64,000 nt of DNA from Bradyrhizobium arachidis (GTDB taxonomy: Bacteria; Pseudomonadota; Alphaproteobacteria; Rhizobiales; Xanthobacteraceae): assembly GCF_015291705.1 (NCBI RefSeq), contig NZ_CP030050.1, positions 5,580,001 through 5,644,000 on the forward strand. The letters run 5' to 3'. Below the pieces are notes generated by a model. That model was given only the letters and a program-made list of their open reading frames with translations. It searched no databases and was not told where the DNA came from. Positions 10,440-20,886 of this stretch are shown here, piece by piece. The translations under genes were made by a program, and so were the position numbers. Numbering within the stretch: the first letter of the stretch is position 1; every line of letters starts with the position of its first letter.

Positions 10440-12029
10440 TTAATTCCTCTGGACGAAGCAGGCGGACAGGCCTGCGGACTTCAGGCTGTTGCAGGCCTGC
10501 GTCGCCTCCTCGGCCGATCCATAGGGACCAGCGAAGGCGCGGTAGACGATGCCCTTGCCCTTGTCGGTAAGGTCGACCCGCTTGACGACAGGCGCGCGGG
10601 AGCCCAGCACGCTGCCATACTTGCTCTGAAGCACCCGATAGGAGGCGTGAGCGCTTTCCTCAGTCTGCTGCGAGGACACCTGCACGACGTAGCCGCCACC
10701 ACTGCTGGCCGGCGCGATCTGCGTCGGAGTGGTCGCAGCCATCCGCTGCGGCGGTTCGGCAGGCGCTGCCTGCGGGGCCAGTGACATCGGCTGATTGGCG
10801 CTGGCATTGGCCGAGGTCGGCGGATTGCGCGGCGCGGCTGGTGCGGGGGCAGGCGCGGCGACCGGCTTCGGCGCCGTCGCCGCAGGCTTGGCGGCCGCGG
10901 CTTGCGACGCAGCGGTATCGGTCTGGTCGCCCCGCACAGCCACGGTCCTGATCGGACGCGGCGAATTGTTCGGCATCGTACCGTTGCTTGGAACTCCACC
11001 TGCGCTCGGCGGCACCGCGGAGGGCGAGACGCTCGCCACCGACGGCGGATTGGCGTTCTGGTTCAGCGGCGGGAACACCACGCGGGGGCCGCTGGCCTTG
11101 GCGTTGACGTCGACCGGCGCCTCTTCGCGCGGCACGATCTTCTCGGAGCCGTCGCCGCTCGCCATCCGATCCGGCACCTTGGCCGAGGAGTCAGTCGGCG
11201 CCGGCACGATCTTGGTCGGCGTGTTGTCGGCCCGGATGATCGGCGGCTCGCCGCTGCGGGGCGAGCCCACATAGGTCTTGTAGGCGAAGGCCGCGCCCGT
11301 GCCGACAACAGCGAGCGCGAGGATCGCCGCGACCGTCATCATGCCGCCGCGATGCTTCTTCGGCTCCTCCTCGTCGAGATCGGATTCGGGATAGTCGCTC
11401 TGGAACGCGTAGGGATCATCAGGATAGGCGGGATCGCGCTGATAGTCCTGCTCGCCCGCCTCCAAGCGTCCGTAGAGCGCATCGTCGTAGCGCGACGGAT
11501 CGGGCTGCGGATACGGCTCCTGATAGGCTTGCTCCTGCTGGGCCTGACCGTGCTGCTGGTAGGCCTGATCCGGGTAGGCTTGAGCCTGATGAGCCTGATC
11601 CTGGTAGCCGTGATCGGGATAGGCCTGCGGCTGATGGTAATCAGGCGCGGGCGTGGCCGGCTGGGCTGAATAGCGATGCAGCGGATGAACCGGGCTCACA
11701 GAGACGGGATAGTCGGGCTCGGGCGCCGGCTGCGGCTGCACGTTGGCGCGCCGCATCCACGACGGCGGCCCGGACGGAGGCGGCGGAGCCTGCTCGGCAT
11801 GGTCCTGCTGATAGTCATCCTGCGAATAATTGTCGTCGTGATAGCTCTGGCTGGGCGCCGGCGCTGCCGGCGGGCGGGCGCTGGGCTGCGACTGCGCAGC
11901 GAACGGATCGGTCTGACCGATCAGGCGGGCGAGCTCGGCCAAGGGATCGCTTTCCGTCTTCCCATGCTGGTCGCCGCCGCGACCATAGTCATCGGAAGGA
12001 AACGGTCTGTTGTGATATCGTTCGGCCAT
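10440..12029 (-). CDS. SPOR-domain membrane protein
   Basis: About 529 aa. Layout: a Gln/Tyr/Pro-rich low-complexity cytoplasmic region (about 1-215), one transmembrane helix (MMTVAAILALAVVGTGAAFAY), a Pro/Ala-rich periplasmic linker, and a C-terminal SPOR domain (GGYVVQVSSQQTEESAHASY to the end) that binds denuded septal glycan. This is the architecture of division-associated SPOR proteins such as DedD/FtsN. The start at MAERYHNRPFPSDDY is preferred over an open extension of 25 codons. It lies between argS and nagZ, one step from wall recycling and division functions. Confidence 0.88.
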   Translation of the reverse strand: MAERYHNRPFPSDDYGRGGDQHGKTESDPLAELARLIGQTDPFAAQSQPSARPPAAPAPSQSYHDDNYSQDDYQQDHAEQAPPPPSGPPSWMRRANVQPQPAPEPDYPVSVSPVHPLHRYSAQPATPAPDYHQPQAYPDHGYQDQAHQAQAYPDQAYQQHGQAQQEQAYQEPYPQPDPSRYDDALYGRLEAGEQDYQRDPAYPDDPYAFQSDYPESDLDEEEPKKHRGGMMTVAAILALAVVGTGAAFAYKTYVGSPRSGEPPIIRADNTPTKIVPAPTDSSAKVPDRMASGDGSEKIVPREEAPVDVNAKASGPRVVFPPLNQNANPPSVASVSPSAVPPSAGGVPSNGTMPNNSPRPIRTVAVRGDQTDTAASQAAAAKPAATAPKPVAAPAPAPAAPRNPPTSANASANQPMSLAPQAAPAEPPQRMAATTPTQIAPASSGGGYVVQVSSQQTEESAHASYRVLQSKYGSVLGSRAPVVKRVDLTDKGKGIVYRAFAGPYGSAEEATQACNSLKSAGLSACFVQRN

Positions 12030-12169
12030 CGTGATGATGCGTCCCTTCGGGAAAGCCGCGCGCCCCTCGACCAAGGCACGGCTTTCGACCCACAAGGCTT
12101 TCAACCAAGTCTAAGCGATCCGGCTTCTGCCGGTTACCCCCGAATTCCCATTAAGTAGTTCGCCCCAAA

Positions 12170-13960
12170 CTACCGCATCTCGTCCGGAGCATGGACGCCG
12201 AGGATGGCGAGGCCCGATGCCAGGACAGAGACGACGCCCTGGACCATGGCCAGCCGCGCCTTCGTAAGATCTGCATCATTATTGATAATGAAGCGTAAAT
12301 AGGGCAAATCGCGCCCCTTCGTCCAAAGCGCGTGAAATTCGCTGGCTAAATCATAGAGATAAAAGGCAATTCGGTGCGGTTCATGGGCCGCGGCGGCCGC
12401 TTCCAGCATGCGCGGATAAATTGCGAGGCGCTTGAGAAGATCGAGCTCGACCGGGTCGGACAGCCGATCCACCGCCGACTCACTGAGCCAGGAAATGCGC
12501 TTTTCGGCGTCCTCCGGCAGGTCCGGGAACACCTCCGCCCGCGCGTTGCGGAAGATTGAGTGGCCGCGGGCATGGCCGTACTGGACGTAGAACACCGGGT
12601 TGTCGCGCGACTGTTCCATGACCTTGGCGAGGTCGAAGTCGAGCACCGCGTCGTTCTTGCGGTACAGCATCATGAAGCGGACGGCATCCTGGCCGACCTC
12701 ATCCACCACCTCTCGCAAGGTGACGAAGTCCCCGCTCCGCTTGGACATTTTCACCGGCTCGCCGTTGCGCAGCAACTTCACGAGCTGGACGATCTTGACG
12801 TCGAGCGCGCCCTTGCCCGACGTCGTCGCCTTCACCGCGGCCTGCATGCGCTTGATGTAGCCGCCATGGTCGGCGCCCCAGACGTCGATCATCTCGGCAA
12901 AGCCGCGGTCGAACTTGTTCTTGTGGTAGGCGATGTCGGAGGCGAAGTAGGTATAGGAATTGTCCGACTTGATCAGCGGACGATCGACGTCGTCGCCATA
13001 GGCGGTCGCCTTGAACAGCAGCTGCTCGCGGTCTTCCCAATCCTCGACCGGCGCGCCCTTCGGCGGCGGCAGGCGCCCCTCATAGATGTCGCCCTTGGCC
13101 TTCAGGAAATCGATGGTCTCGGCGACCTTGTTGTTGCCGGTCTCGATCAGCGAGCGCTCGGAGAAGAACACGTCGTGGCGGATGTTGAGCGCGGCGAGAT
13201 CGTCCTTGATCTCATCCATCATCATCGCGATCGCCTTGGCGCGTACCGTCGGCAGCCACTGCGCCTCACTCATTGCGAGCAGCTTGTCGCCGTGCTCCTT
13301 CGCCAGCGCCTCGCCGACCGGCTTCAGATAGTCACCGGGATAGAGCCCTTCCGGGATCGCGCCGATGTCCTCACCGAGCGCCTCGCGGTAGCGGAGAAAC
13401 GCAGAGCGCGCGAGCACGTCGACCTGCGCGCCGGCGTCGTTGATGTAATATTCGCGGGTGACGTCGTGGCCGGCAAACTGGAGCAGGCTCGCCAGCGCAT
13501 CGCCGAACACGGCGCCGCGGCAATGACCGACATGCATCGGCCCGGTCGGATTGGCCGAGACGTATTCGACGTTGACCTTGGCGCCGCCGCGGACGCGGCC
13601 GTAGTCAGCGCCCTCACGCAGCACCGTGCGCAGCGCCTCGGCCCAGGCGGCCGGCTTCAAGGTCAGATTGATGAAGCCGGGACCGGCGACGTCGACCTTG
13701 GCGATCAGCGCGTCAGCTCGCAGCCGCTCGGCGATCTGCTCGGCGAGATCGCGGGGTTTTGCCTTTGCCTCTTTCGCAAGCACCATGGCGGCGTTGGTCG
13801 CCATGTCGCCATGGGAGGCATCGCGGGGCGGCTCGACCACCACGCGGGAGAAATCGATGCCCTCGGGCCAGTTGGCGTCCGCCGCGAGCGCGCGGCAGGC
13901 GGCGTGCACGCGTCCGAGCACGTCGGCGAACAAATGCAGGGATGAGGATGTCTGGGGCAT
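12170..13960 (-). CDS. argS: arginyl-tRNA synthetase
   Basis: 596 aa class I synthetase. The HIGH-type signature is in [20 protein letters not shown] and the KMSKS-type signature reads [12 protein letters not shown]. The N-terminal additional domain (residues about 1-110) and the C-terminal anticodon-binding helices with the terminal APDEMR are intact. Length is normal for alphaproteobacteria. It follows dgt by 9 bases, so the two are co-transcribed. Confidence 0.97.
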   Translation of the reverse strand: MPQTSSSLHLFADVLGRVHAACRALAADANWPEGIDFSRVVVEPPRDASHGDMATNAAMVLAKEAKAKPRDLAEQIAERLRADALIAKVDVAGPGFINLTLKPAAWAEALRTVLREGADYGRVRGGAKVNVEYVSANPTGPMHVGHCRGAVFGDALASLLQFAGHDVTREYYINDAGAQVDVLARSAFLRYREALGEDIGAIPEGLYPGDYLKPVGEALAKEHGDKLLAMSEAQWLPTVRAKAIAMMMDEIKDDLAALNIRHDVFFSERSLIETGNNKVAETIDFLKAKGDIYEGRLPPPKGAPVEDWEDREQLLFKATAYGDDVDRPLIKSDNSYTYFASDIAYHKNKFDRGFAEMIDVWGADHGGYIKRMQAAVKATTSGKGALDVKIVQLVKLLRNGEPVKMSKRSGDFVTLREVVDEVGQDAVRFMMLYRKNDAVLDFDLAKVMEQSRDNPVFYVQYGHARGHSIFRNARAEVFPDLPEDAEKRISWLSESAVDRLSDPVELDLLKRLAIYPRMLEAAAAAHEPHRIAFYLYDLASEFHALWTKGRDLPYLRFIINNDADLTKARLAMVQGVVSVLASGLAILGVHAPDEMR

Positions 13961-13969
13961 GGCCGCCGC

Positions 13970-15178
13970 CTAACGCAAATCCGGGGTCGAGTCAAAAAGC
14001 CGCTGGTGCTCGGTCAGGGCGAAACGGTCGGTCATTCCGGCAATGAAATTGCCGATCCGCCGGGCCCGGTCGCCCTCATTGTCCGCCTCCGCCCCCGTGA
14101 GCCATTCCGGCGGCAGCTCGGCCGGCGATGTCAGGTATTTGGCGAACAGGTCGAACAGGATCTGCTCGGCCTCCCCCATGACCCGCATCACCCGCTTGTG
14201 GCGGTACATGTGCTGGTAGAGAAAGGCCTTGATGGCGGCTTCTTCCTCGGCGACCTCGGCCGGGAACGCGATCAGCGCCCTGCTCTGCTGGCGCACGTCC
14301 TGGGCCGATTGCGGCTTCACGGCATTGAGGTTCTTCTGCGCCTCCGCGAACACCGCGCCGATCAGGTGCGAGATCAGCTCGCGCACCAGCTCGGCTCCGC
14401 GCCGGACGTCTTCGAGGTCAGGGTAATGCGCGGAGGTCTCGGCGATGATCTCCGCGGTGAGCGGCATCACCTTGAGATCGTCGAGATGGAACAGGCCGGC
14501 CCGCAACCCGTCGTCGATGTCGTGGGCGTCGTAGGCGATGTCATCTGCGATGGCGGCGACCTGGGCTTCGAGCGAGGCGAAGCTCCACAGTTCGAGGTCG
14601 TACTTCTTGATGTAGTTGGCGATGCCGACGGGGACGCCGTGCTCGCGATAGCGCCCGACCGGCGCGCCGCTGCGATCGGTCAAGGGGCCGTTGTGCTTGA
14701 CGATGCCCTCAAGCGACTCCCAAGTCAGGTTCAGGCCGTCGAATTCAGGATAGCGGTGCTCCAGCGCGGCGACGACGCGAAGCGTCTGGGCATTGTGGTC
14801 GAAGCCGCCGAACTGCTTCAGGCAGGCATCCAGGGCCCGCTCGCCTGCATGGCCGAAAGGCGGATGGCCGAGATCGTGGGCGAGCGCCAGGGTTTCCGTG
14901 AGGTCCTCGTCCAGCCCAAGCTGCCGGGCCAGCGCCCGGGCGATCTGCGCCACCTCCAGCGAATGGGTGAGCCGGGTGCGGTAATGGTCGCCCTCGTGGA
15001 ACACGAACACCTGGGTCTTGTACTTCAGGCGCCGGAAGGCGGTGGAATGGATCACCCGGTCGCAATCCCGCCGGAACGGGCTGCGGGTCCGGCTCGGCGG
15101 CTCGGCGACAAGCCGGCCACGGCTGCGATCGGGGTCGCAGGCATAGGGCGCGCGGGGGGCTGCCATTCCGACGGACAC
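13970..15178 (-). CDS. dgt: dGTP triphosphohydrolase-like HD-domain protein
   Basis: 402 aa. The HD-superfamily metal site is complete: [10 protein letters not shown], then [17 protein letters not shown], then [16 protein letters not shown]. The N-terminal [20 protein letters not shown] is the dGTPase family motif. It is expected to hydrolyse dNTPs to nucleosides and triphosphate, but the substrate range of the alphaproteobacterial branch is not settled. It is first gene of the dgt-argS-SPOR-nagZ-scpAB run and diverges from erpA. Confidence 0.93.
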   Translation of the reverse strand: MSVGMAAPRAPYACDPDRSRGRLVAEPPSRTRSPFRRDCDRVIHSTAFRRLKYKTQVFVFHEGDHYRTRLTHSLEVAQIARALARQLGLDEDLTETLALAHDLGHPPFGHAGERALDACLKQFGGFDHNAQTLRVVAALEHRYPEFDGLNLTWESLEGIVKHNGPLTDRSGAPVGRYREHGVPVGIANYIKKYDLELWSFASLEAQVAAIADDIAYDAHDIDDGLRAGLFHLDDLKVMPLTAEIIAETSAHYPDLEDVRRGAELVRELISHLIGAVFAEAQKNLNAVKPQSAQDVRQQSRALIAFPAEVAEEEAAIKAFLYQHMYRHKRVMRVMGEAEQILFDLFAKYLTSPAELPPEWLTGAEADNEGDRARRIGNFIAGMTDRFALTEHQRLFDSTPDLR

Positions 15179-15241
15179 GACGAATTTAGTCCCTATCCAT
15201 TTGATTCTGCGTATCCTTGCACTTAACTATGACGGGCGCGG

Positions 15242-15288
15242 GATACCAACTGAATTGGGCAAGTGAACCTGCCAAGTGAATTTGGTAT
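15242..15288. promoter_or_regulatory. imperfect inverted repeat upstream of erpA
   Basis: Arms of 19 bases beginning ATACCAA and ending TTGGTAT match at 14 of 19 positions around an 8-base centre, in the 136-base dgt-erpA divergent gap and 27-73 bases before the erpA start codon. This is a plausible operator for one or both genes; no regulator can be named. Confidence 0.35.
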
Positions 15289-15314
15289 GACTGCGGGACT
15301 ATCGGAGACGAGCC

Positions 15315-15644
15315 ATGACGACTGACGTGACCATCAGTGACCGCGCCGCACGCCGGATTGGGGAAATCCTCAAGGGCGAAGGCACAGGTGCGATGCTGCG
15401 CATCTCCGTCGAGGGCGGCGGCTGCTCCGGCTTCCAGTACAAGTTCGACATCGACCGCGACCGCACCGACGACGATCTCGTGATCGAGCAGGACAATGCG
15501 GTGGTGCTGGTCGATTCCGCCTCGCAGCCGTTCCTGGCGGGCTCGCAGGTCGATTTCGTCGACGACCTGATCGGCGCCTCGTTCCGCGTCAACAATCCGA
15601 ACGCGACGGCGTCCTGCGGCTGCGGGACCAGCTTCTCGATCTAG
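15315..15644 (+). CDS. erpA: A-type iron-sulfur carrier/insertion protein ErpA
   Basis: 109 aa HesB/IscA family carrier that hands Fe-S clusters to client enzymes. The three ligand cysteines are in place: GGGCSGFQYKF and the C-terminal CGCG. The N-terminus ITISDRAARRIGEIL type is typical. It is divergent from dgt. IscA and ErpA are hard to separate without phylogeny, hence the moderate confidence in the symbol. Confidence 0.88.
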   Translation: MTTDVTISDRAARRIGEILKGEGTGAMLRISVEGGGCSGFQYKFDIDRDRTDDDLVIEQDNAVVLVDSASQPFLAGSQVDFVDDLIGASFRVNNPNATASCGCGTSFSI

Positions 15645-15651
15645 TCCGACT

Positions 15652-15745
15652 CAAAATCTGAAAAACAACCCCATGCACAGTAGCCGGGAAGCCGGCACGA
15701 TGCGCTTCTGATTTTACGAAATTAATTTGACCCGTCGGGCAAAAC
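15652..15745. repeat. dispersed intergenic repeat
   Basis: Bases 15660-15683 match the reverse complement of window bases 1-24 with one mismatch. The right part carries CCCGTCGGGCAAAAC, related to TTGCCCGTCGGGCAA at 23256-23270. It starts 8 bases after the erpA stop. The bases 15746-15865 that follow hold nothing I can recognise. Confidence 0.6.
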
Positions 15746-15865
15746 AGGGGTAGGATGTCATCGTCGCGAGATCCCCAAAGTTGGGGCGTTCGACCTTGCT
15801 CCCCAGGTTTCGGTCGGTAATGTCGGGGATTGTCGATAGCGGACCAGTCAGGGGTCGCGAGTATC

Positions 15866-16163
15866 CTAACTCGCGATTTCAAGACTAGCCGCAACGTCCT
15901 CACCTGTACGGGCAAGCCGACGCATTCGCGTGTCCTCCATCGCTGACGAAAGATCGCGGTGGCGCAAGGTGCACCGTCTTCACGACCTTGATGACGTAAG
16001 GAGGCTTGAGGACATTCATGCCGCCCCCGAAAATTGAATCTAGGAAAGCAGCCGCTATATCACCATGCCATTCCGGTGCCCCTATTGCTGCCTTGAGGGC
16101 TGATCGAAAATCATAAGCAGTTTTCCAACTGCCGGCATCGAGCTCTATTGTGAGAATAGCCAT
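15866..16163 (-). pseudogene. barstar-like gene with a frameshift
   Basis: The reading from ATG 16163 (MAILTIELDAGSWKTAYDF) resembles the barstar family of ribonuclease inhibitors: FRSALKAAIGAPEWHGDI, then FGGGMNVLKPPYVIKV. In this frame it ends early at 15900. Shifting one base near 15953-15965 restores a coherent tail, RDLSSAMEDTRMRRLARTGE, running to a stop at 15866-15868 with the DVAASLEIA ending expected for the family. So the gene carries a +1 (or -2) frameshift. The family call is by eye; the alternative is a genuinely shorter protein or a sequencing error. No barnase-type toxin is nearby. Confidence 0.6.
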
Positions 16164-16242
16164 TTTTGCGCTGCTGCATTTGCGCCCCGGCACTAGGTTG
16201 ATTTTTGTGCTGTCCTAGTTGCGTTCCGAGGCGACTGCAGAA

Positions 16243-16515
16243 TTACACGACGCCTGATGCAATAACTTCGTCGGTTTGCTTTGAATGATCCCACAGTCGG
16301 ACTGAGCCGTCGCAATGGCGAAGGATGAAGTTGCCGTTGAGGTCGGCGCCAATAATCGAGACATCCTTGCCATGCCACCAAGGTGCTCTCAGAGGACGCC
16401 AATCATCCCCGCGGATCAGGAAGGCAATTTTAAGCTCTCTGTCTGGACCAATCGCAAGGGCCTTCCACCGACCATCGGATCGAACTCGTTCAATGGCTTC
16501 GTGATCTCGTGTCAT
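16243..16515 (-). CDS. SUKH (SMI1/KNR4)-like small protein, C-terminus clipped
   Basis: 90 aa. The segment GADLNGNFILRHCDGSV followed by RLWDHSKQTDEVIA resembles the C-terminal signature of small SMI1/KNR4-like immunity proteins. The stop codon comes just where the family usually continues with an E-F-(V/L) helix; reading through the TAA gives FCSRLG, so a single-base change to a stop is likely. No clear ribosome binding site is seen. It lies next to the frameshifted barstar-like gene. Family assignment is tentative. Confidence 0.45.
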   Translation of the reverse strand: MTRDHEAIERVRSDGRWKALAIGPDRELKIAFLIRGDDWRPLRAPWWHGKDVSIIGADLNGNFILRHCDGSVRLWDHSKQTDEVIASGVV

Positions 16516-16732
16516 GTTAGGATAATTTCGGGTGCAATGCCGCCTCAGTTGGCGGCCTCCTTCCTATTACAGCCATGTCGCCTTGTGGCTCATCAGGCCG
16601 TTCCCGGGATTGATCGAAAGGGCCGGCATCGAAGGGGCAGGCTTCGATCCTGTTCGCCCCGGTCAAGCGGCATCCAGAGTCCGGCTCGGTCGAGCGCCTG
16701 AAGGCGGTCGCCGCGCGGGTCTATGGAAAGCT
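16516..16732. other. gap without a recognisable gene
   Basis: Between the SUKH-like gene and the hybrid kinase 3' end. On the plus strand the last 90 bases read FAPVKRHPESGSVERLKAVA without a start codon or a stop before the kinase gene, so it may be a remnant of a lost gene. I could not assign it. Confidence 0.3.
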
Positions 16733-19063
16733 CTACGCGCCCGTCATCTGCCTTTCCTCGTCCGTCCACTCCACCTCAACCGGCATCAGCTCCGGCTGAA
16801 GCGGCGCGTCCTCCGACATCGCGTAACCGTCTAGCGAACGCAGCAAGGCCGCGACCAGGGTGGGCTTGCGCAAGGGCTTTGCCAGAAAGTCCGACATCCC
16901 CGCCTCGCGGCAGATCTTGACGTCCTCGGGGAAGGCATTGGCGGTCAGCGCGACGATGGGCAAGGCGTCGAAGCGACCGCCTTGCGCACGGATCGCGCGC
17001 GTCGCGGCAAGGCCGTCCATGTCGGGCATCCGCACGTCCATCAGCACGACATCGTAATCGCCCTCTGCGGCCGCCGCGACGACCTGGACACCGTCGGTCA
17101 CGACCTTCAGCTCGACATCGAAGGCACCCAGCATCTTGCTCACGACCATGCGGTTGACCGCATCGTCCTCGGCGACCAGCACCTTGAGCGGCCGGTCGAG
17201 CCCGGCGATGCGCGCCTTGAGCGCGTCGGCCTCGTCGGCGCCGGCCGCCTGGTCGGATGCCTGCGCCTGGCTCCAGGGCAGCACCAGCGTGAAACGGAAG
17301 GTCGAGCCCTCGCCCGGCATCGAGGTGACGCCGATGGTGCCGCCCATCTGCTCGATGATGCGGCGGGAGATCGCAAGGCCAAGTCCAGTACCGCCGAAGC
17401 GGCGGCTGATCGAGGCATCGGCCTGCGCGAAGTCGCTGAACAGCTGCCCGACCTTCTCGGGTGCGATGCCGATGCCGCTGTCGGTCACGGTCCATTCGAC
17501 GGTGGCGAGCAGGTCGCGGCGCGCCTGGCAGGTCGCAGCGATCGTCACCTCACCTTGATCGGTGAACTTCACGGCGTTGGAGGCAAGGTTGAGCAGCACC
17601 TGGCGGATGCGCGCGACGTCGCCGCGCAATGTCGGCGGCAGGTTCGGATCGAGCTCGACCTTGACCGTGAGCCCCTTGCTCTTGGCGCTGGCGCGCGCGA
17701 CGGTCGCGACCGTCTCGACCAATGCCTGCGGCGCGAAGTCGATCGCCTCGAACTGGAAGCGGCCCGCCTCGAGCTTGGAGAGGTCGAGGATGTCGTTGAG
17801 GATGCGCTGGAGATTGTCGCCGGACTCGCGGATCGTGGTGACCGCCTCGCGCTGCTCCGGATCGAGCTTCGTCTCCAGCAGCATGCTGGCGAGGCCGAGC
17901 ACGCCGTTCATGGGCGTGCGAATCTCGTGGCTCATGACTGCGAGGAAATCCGACTTCGCGCGGCTCGCGGCCTCGGCCTTTTCGGCGCGCCAGCGCTCTG
18001 TGACGTCGCGGCCGAAGCCGCGATAGCCCAAGAATTGCCCGTCGCGGTCATAGGCCGGTTTCGCCGTCAGCGACCACAGCCGCGCCTCGCCGCCGGCGAC
18101 GACCTTGAGGTTCATCTCGTGCAGCGGCTCGGCATGTTCCATCAGGCCGACGATGTTGTAGACGGCGCTCTTGTCCTCGGGACAGAGCATGTCGAGCACG
18201 TCGGCGAATTGCGATCCCTTGAGCAGCGGAAGCGGCAGCTGCGCGACGTCGGCGAAGCGCTGGGGCACGTCGACGAGATGCCCCTCGGCGTCGGTCTGCC
18301 ACAGCCAGTCGCTGGCGTTCTCCTGGAAGTCTTTCAGCAGCAGCGAGATGATCTCGGTCTGGCGCTCGAGCTCGAGCCGGGCCTTGAGGTTGCCGAGGAA
18401 CAGGTTGCCCTGCGAGACGATGTTGCGCGCCATGAAGAACGCGAACAGCAGCAGAAACACCGCGGTCACCGGGTATGGCCCGCTTCCGCACAGCAATAGC
18501 GCTCCGACGCAGGCGACCGTCATGGTGGCGAGATAGACGAGGCCGGCGCGCGGGAAGGTCGACAGCGTGAAGGCGCCGCCCGACATCATGCCCACCATCA
18601 GACAAGCCAGGATGAGCTGGCTGGTCGGCTCGATGCGACTGAACAGTGCCAGCGGCAGCGTGCCCCAGATCGCGGCGAGGAAAAACGCCTGCCGCAGCAT
18701 CTGACGCGCGGCGCGGGGCGAGGCCTCCTGCGGTGGGCTCTGGTGCGAGCGGCGCCAGGCGCGTACGGCGAGCGAGGCGGTGACGGCAAGGGTCATGCCC
18801 CAGATCGCGAGGAAATCGTTCCAGCCCCTGCCCCAGAACAGGATGAGCACGATGGCGACATTGAGCATGGTGACGGCCATCGTCACCGGGATGGCCCGCA
18901 TCACCGCGTCGATCTGCTTGGCGCGGATCCGGCGCAGCTCGCGCTCGCTGAGGCCGGCGGTCAGGCCGTCCTCGATCTCGAAGCCGCCGAGCCAGTACAG
19001 GAACGCGCCGATCAGGCCGTCGCGCGGCTCAGTCTGTCCCAACGATTTATCCGGCCATCCCAT
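16733..19063 (-). CDS. membrane hybrid sensor histidine kinase
   Basis: 776 aa. Domains: a charged cytoplasmic N-terminus, six hydrophobic segments (about residues 58-216), a PAS domain (about 247-355, [18 protein letters not shown]), HisKA with His379 in [11 protein letters not shown], a HATPase with [13 protein letters not shown] and [14 protein letters not shown], then a receiver with EDD at 632-634, phosphoacceptor Asp676 in [11 protein letters not shown] and Lys729 in LAKPL. There is no separate HPt domain, so a cytoplasmic phosphotransfer partner is expected elsewhere. It is divergent from xthA; the stimulus is unknown. Confidence 0.92.
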   Translation of the reverse strand: MGWPDKSLGQTEPRDGLIGAFLYWLGGFEIEDGLTAGLSERELRRIRAKQIDAVMRAIPVTMAVTMLNVAIVLILFWGRGWNDFLAIWGMTLAVTASLAVRAWRRSHQSPPQEASPRAARQMLRQAFFLAAIWGTLPLALFSRIEPTSQLILACLMVGMMSGGAFTLSTFPRAGLVYLATMTVACVGALLLCGSGPYPVTAVFLLLFAFFMARNIVSQGNLFLGNLKARLELERQTEIISLLLKDFQENASDWLWQTDAEGHLVDVPQRFADVAQLPLPLLKGSQFADVLDMLCPEDKSAVYNIVGLMEHAEPLHEMNLKVVAGGEARLWSLTAKPAYDRDGQFLGYRGFGRDVTERWRAEKAEAASRAKSDFLAVMSHEIRTPMNGVLGLASMLLETKLDPEQREAVTTIRESGDNLQRILNDILDLSKLEAGRFQFEAIDFAPQALVETVATVARASAKSKGLTVKVELDPNLPPTLRGDVARIRQVLLNLASNAVKFTDQGEVTIAATCQARRDLLATVEWTVTDSGIGIAPEKVGQLFSDFAQADASISRRFGGTGLGLAISRRIIEQMGGTIGVTSMPGEGSTFRFTLVLPWSQAQASDQAAGADEADALKARIAGLDRPLKVLVAEDDAVNRMVVSKMLGAFDVELKVVTDGVQVVAAAAEGDYDVVLMDVRMPDMDGLAATRAIRAQGGRFDALPIVALTANAFPEDVKICREAGMSDFLAKPLRKPTLVAALLRSLDGYAMSEDAPLQPELMPVEVEWTDEERQMTGA

Positions 19064-19199
19064 CCGCGGAACCTTTTCCGTATCAATGGCCTGCGGCCTG
19101 CTTAAGCCGGGTTAATTTTGTGGGAGATTCTGCGGCGTCCTTGACGGGCGTGTTTGCAGTTTGTTCTAACCATGGCCCTTGGTCCGGAGCCCCACCGAC

Positions 19200-19997
19200 A
19201 TGCCCATCAGAGTTGCCACCTGGAACGTGAACTCGGTCCGGCAGCGGATCGACCTGCTGCTGACCTGGCTGAAGGAGTGCCAGCCGGACATCGTCTGCCT
19301 CCAGGAAATCAAGTGTGTCGACGAGGCTTTCCCGCGGCTGGAGATCGAGGCGCTGGGCTACAACGTGGTCACGCACGGGCAGAAGACGTTCAACGGCGTC
19401 GCCCTGCTCTCAAAACTCCGCTTCGACGAGACCAAATCGGGCCTCGCCGGCGACGACGAGGACGTCCATGCCCGCTTCCTCGAGGGCGTGGTGACGCTCA
19501 AGCGTGGGGTCCTGCGCATCGCCTGCCTCTATCTGCCCAACGGCAATCCGGTCGGGACCGAGAAATATCCCTACAAGCTCAAATGGATGTCGCGGCTTCT
19601 TGAGTATTCGAAGGAGCGCCTCAAGACCGAGGAGCCGCTGATCCTCGCAGGCGACTTTAACGTGATTCCGCATGCCCGCGACGTCCACAATCCCGCGGCC
19701 TGGACCGAGGACGCCCTGTTCAAGGCCGAGACGCGCGAGAGTTTTCAGTCCCTGCTCAGCCTCGGCCTGACCGATGCCCTGCGGGCGGTGACCGACGAGG
19801 GTGGGCTCTACACGTTCTGGGATTACCAGGCCGGCGCTTGGCAGAAGAACCAGGGCCTGCGCATCGACCATCTCTTGCTGTCGCCGCAGGCCAGCGACAA
19901 GCTCGCCAATGTCGGCATCGACAGCTATGTGCGCGGCTGGGAGAAGCCGTCGGATCACGTGCCGGTGTGGGCGGATCTGGATCTAGAGGCGGCGTAA
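19200..19997 (+). CDS. xthA: exodeoxyribonuclease III
   Basis: 265 aa Mg-dependent AP endonuclease/3'-exonuclease for base-excision repair. Conserved motifs run in order: ATWNVNSVRQR, CLQEIKC, FNGVALLSK, LILAGDFNVIPHARDVHNP and the C-terminal GLRIDHLLLS with PSDHVPVWADLD. The ATG at 19200 gives the family N-terminus MPIRVATWNVN; seven more codons are open upstream but are not conserved. A short G+C-rich repeat (GGGCTTTGCCCACCCTACGG) follows the stop. Confidence 0.96.
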   Translation: MPIRVATWNVNSVRQRIDLLLTWLKECQPDIVCLQEIKCVDEAFPRLEIEALGYNVVTHGQKTFNGVALLSKLRFDETKSGLAGDDEDVHARFLEGVVTLKRGVLRIACLYLPNGNPVGTEKYPYKLKWMSRLLEYSKERLKTEEPLILAGDFNVIPHARDVHNPAAWTEDALFKAETRESFQSLLSLGLTDALRAVTDEGGLYTFWDYQAGAWQKNQGLRIDHLLLSPQASDKLANVGIDSYVRGWEKPSDHVPVWADLDLEAA

Positions 19998-20058
19998 CGT
20001 TCGCAGGGTTGGTGGGCACGCTGGGCTTTGCCCACCCTACGGCACCGAGGTCGCTGCC

Positions 20059-20886
20059 CTACTCGCGGCGGCCCTGCACCCACTGTTCCAGCATTTGCAG
20101 GCACATGGCGCGATCGTCGTCGGAGGCCTTGGCGAAGGCGCGGTTGTAGCTTTCCTTGATCCAGGTCTCATCGGCGCCTGCGCTGTCACGCGCCAGGGTC
20201 AGCCACATCAGGCCGCGCGCAGCCTGCCGCGGCAGGCGGTCGCCGTTGAACAGCATCTGGCCGAGCAGCGCCTGGGCCTCGTGCTGGCCCTTCTGGGCGG
20301 CAAGGCCGAGCCAGCGCGCGCCGTAGCGGAAATCCTCGCGCGAAGCGTCCGGCGTCTTCAGGTAGAGCCGGGCGAGATCGTACTGGGCATCCGCATTGCC
20401 GAAATAGGAGGCCGCGTAGGAGAACATCTCACGCGCCCGGTCCTGGTCCGGCTTGACCTTGGAGTTCGGGATGCCGCTCAGATAGTAGCGGCCGAGCGCG
20501 ACGAAGGCATTGGCCACGACCTGCGCCTGCGGCGCCGACGGGCTGTCCTCGGCATGCGCATTGGCGATCCGGCTGAAATATTCGAAGGCGCGGACATCGT
20601 CCTGGGCCACGCCGTCGCCATTGGCGTACATGCGGCCGAGCTTCCACTGCGCGATGGGATGACCGCCCTCGGCGGCATATTGCAGTGCGCTGAGGCTGGT
20701 CTCCTGAGGCGCGGTCACCGGCGCCGGCACCTTGCTGCGCACGGCGGGCGCGGCACCCGGCAAGGTGGTCACGACCGGGATGGTGGCGTCCTTGTTGACC
20801 GGCGCGCCATCAAAGGCGAGCGCGGGCGCGGCCAGCGCACCGGCCCCCAACACAAACGCAACAATGGCACGCCTAGATGTCCGCAT
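20059..20886 (-). CDS. exoR: ExoR-like periplasmic Sel1-repeat protein
   Basis: 275 aa. A signal peptide ([18 protein letters not shown]) is followed by an Ala/Pro-rich spacer and at least three Sel1/TPR-like repeats, for example [20 protein letters not shown] and [20 protein letters not shown]. Length and layout match ExoR, the periplasmic repressor of the ExoS-ChvI two-component system controlling exopolysaccharide and motility in rhizobia. The start codon overlaps the ilvD stop by 14 bases. Other Sel1-repeat proteins look alike, so the symbol is moderately sure. Confidence 0.75.
   Translation of the reverse strand: MRTSRRAIVAFVLGAGALAAPALAFDGAPVNKDATIPVVTTLPGAAPAVRSKVPAPVTAPQETSLSALQYAAEGGHPIAQWKLGRMYANGDGVAQDDVRAFEYFSRIANAHAEDSPSAPQAQVVANAFVALGRYYLSGIPNSKVKPDQDRAREMFSYAASYFGNADAQYDLARLYLKTPDASREDFRYGARWLGLAAQKGQHEAQALLGQMLFNGDRLPRQAARGLMWLTLARDSAGADETWIKESYNRAFAKASDDDRAMCLQMLEQWVQGRRE

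Noticed and set aside
15589..15915. 108-codon minus-strand open frame between erpA and the barstar-like gene
   Set aside because: It overlaps the erpA end, translates the dispersed repeat, and in part reads a wrong frame of the barstar-like tail.
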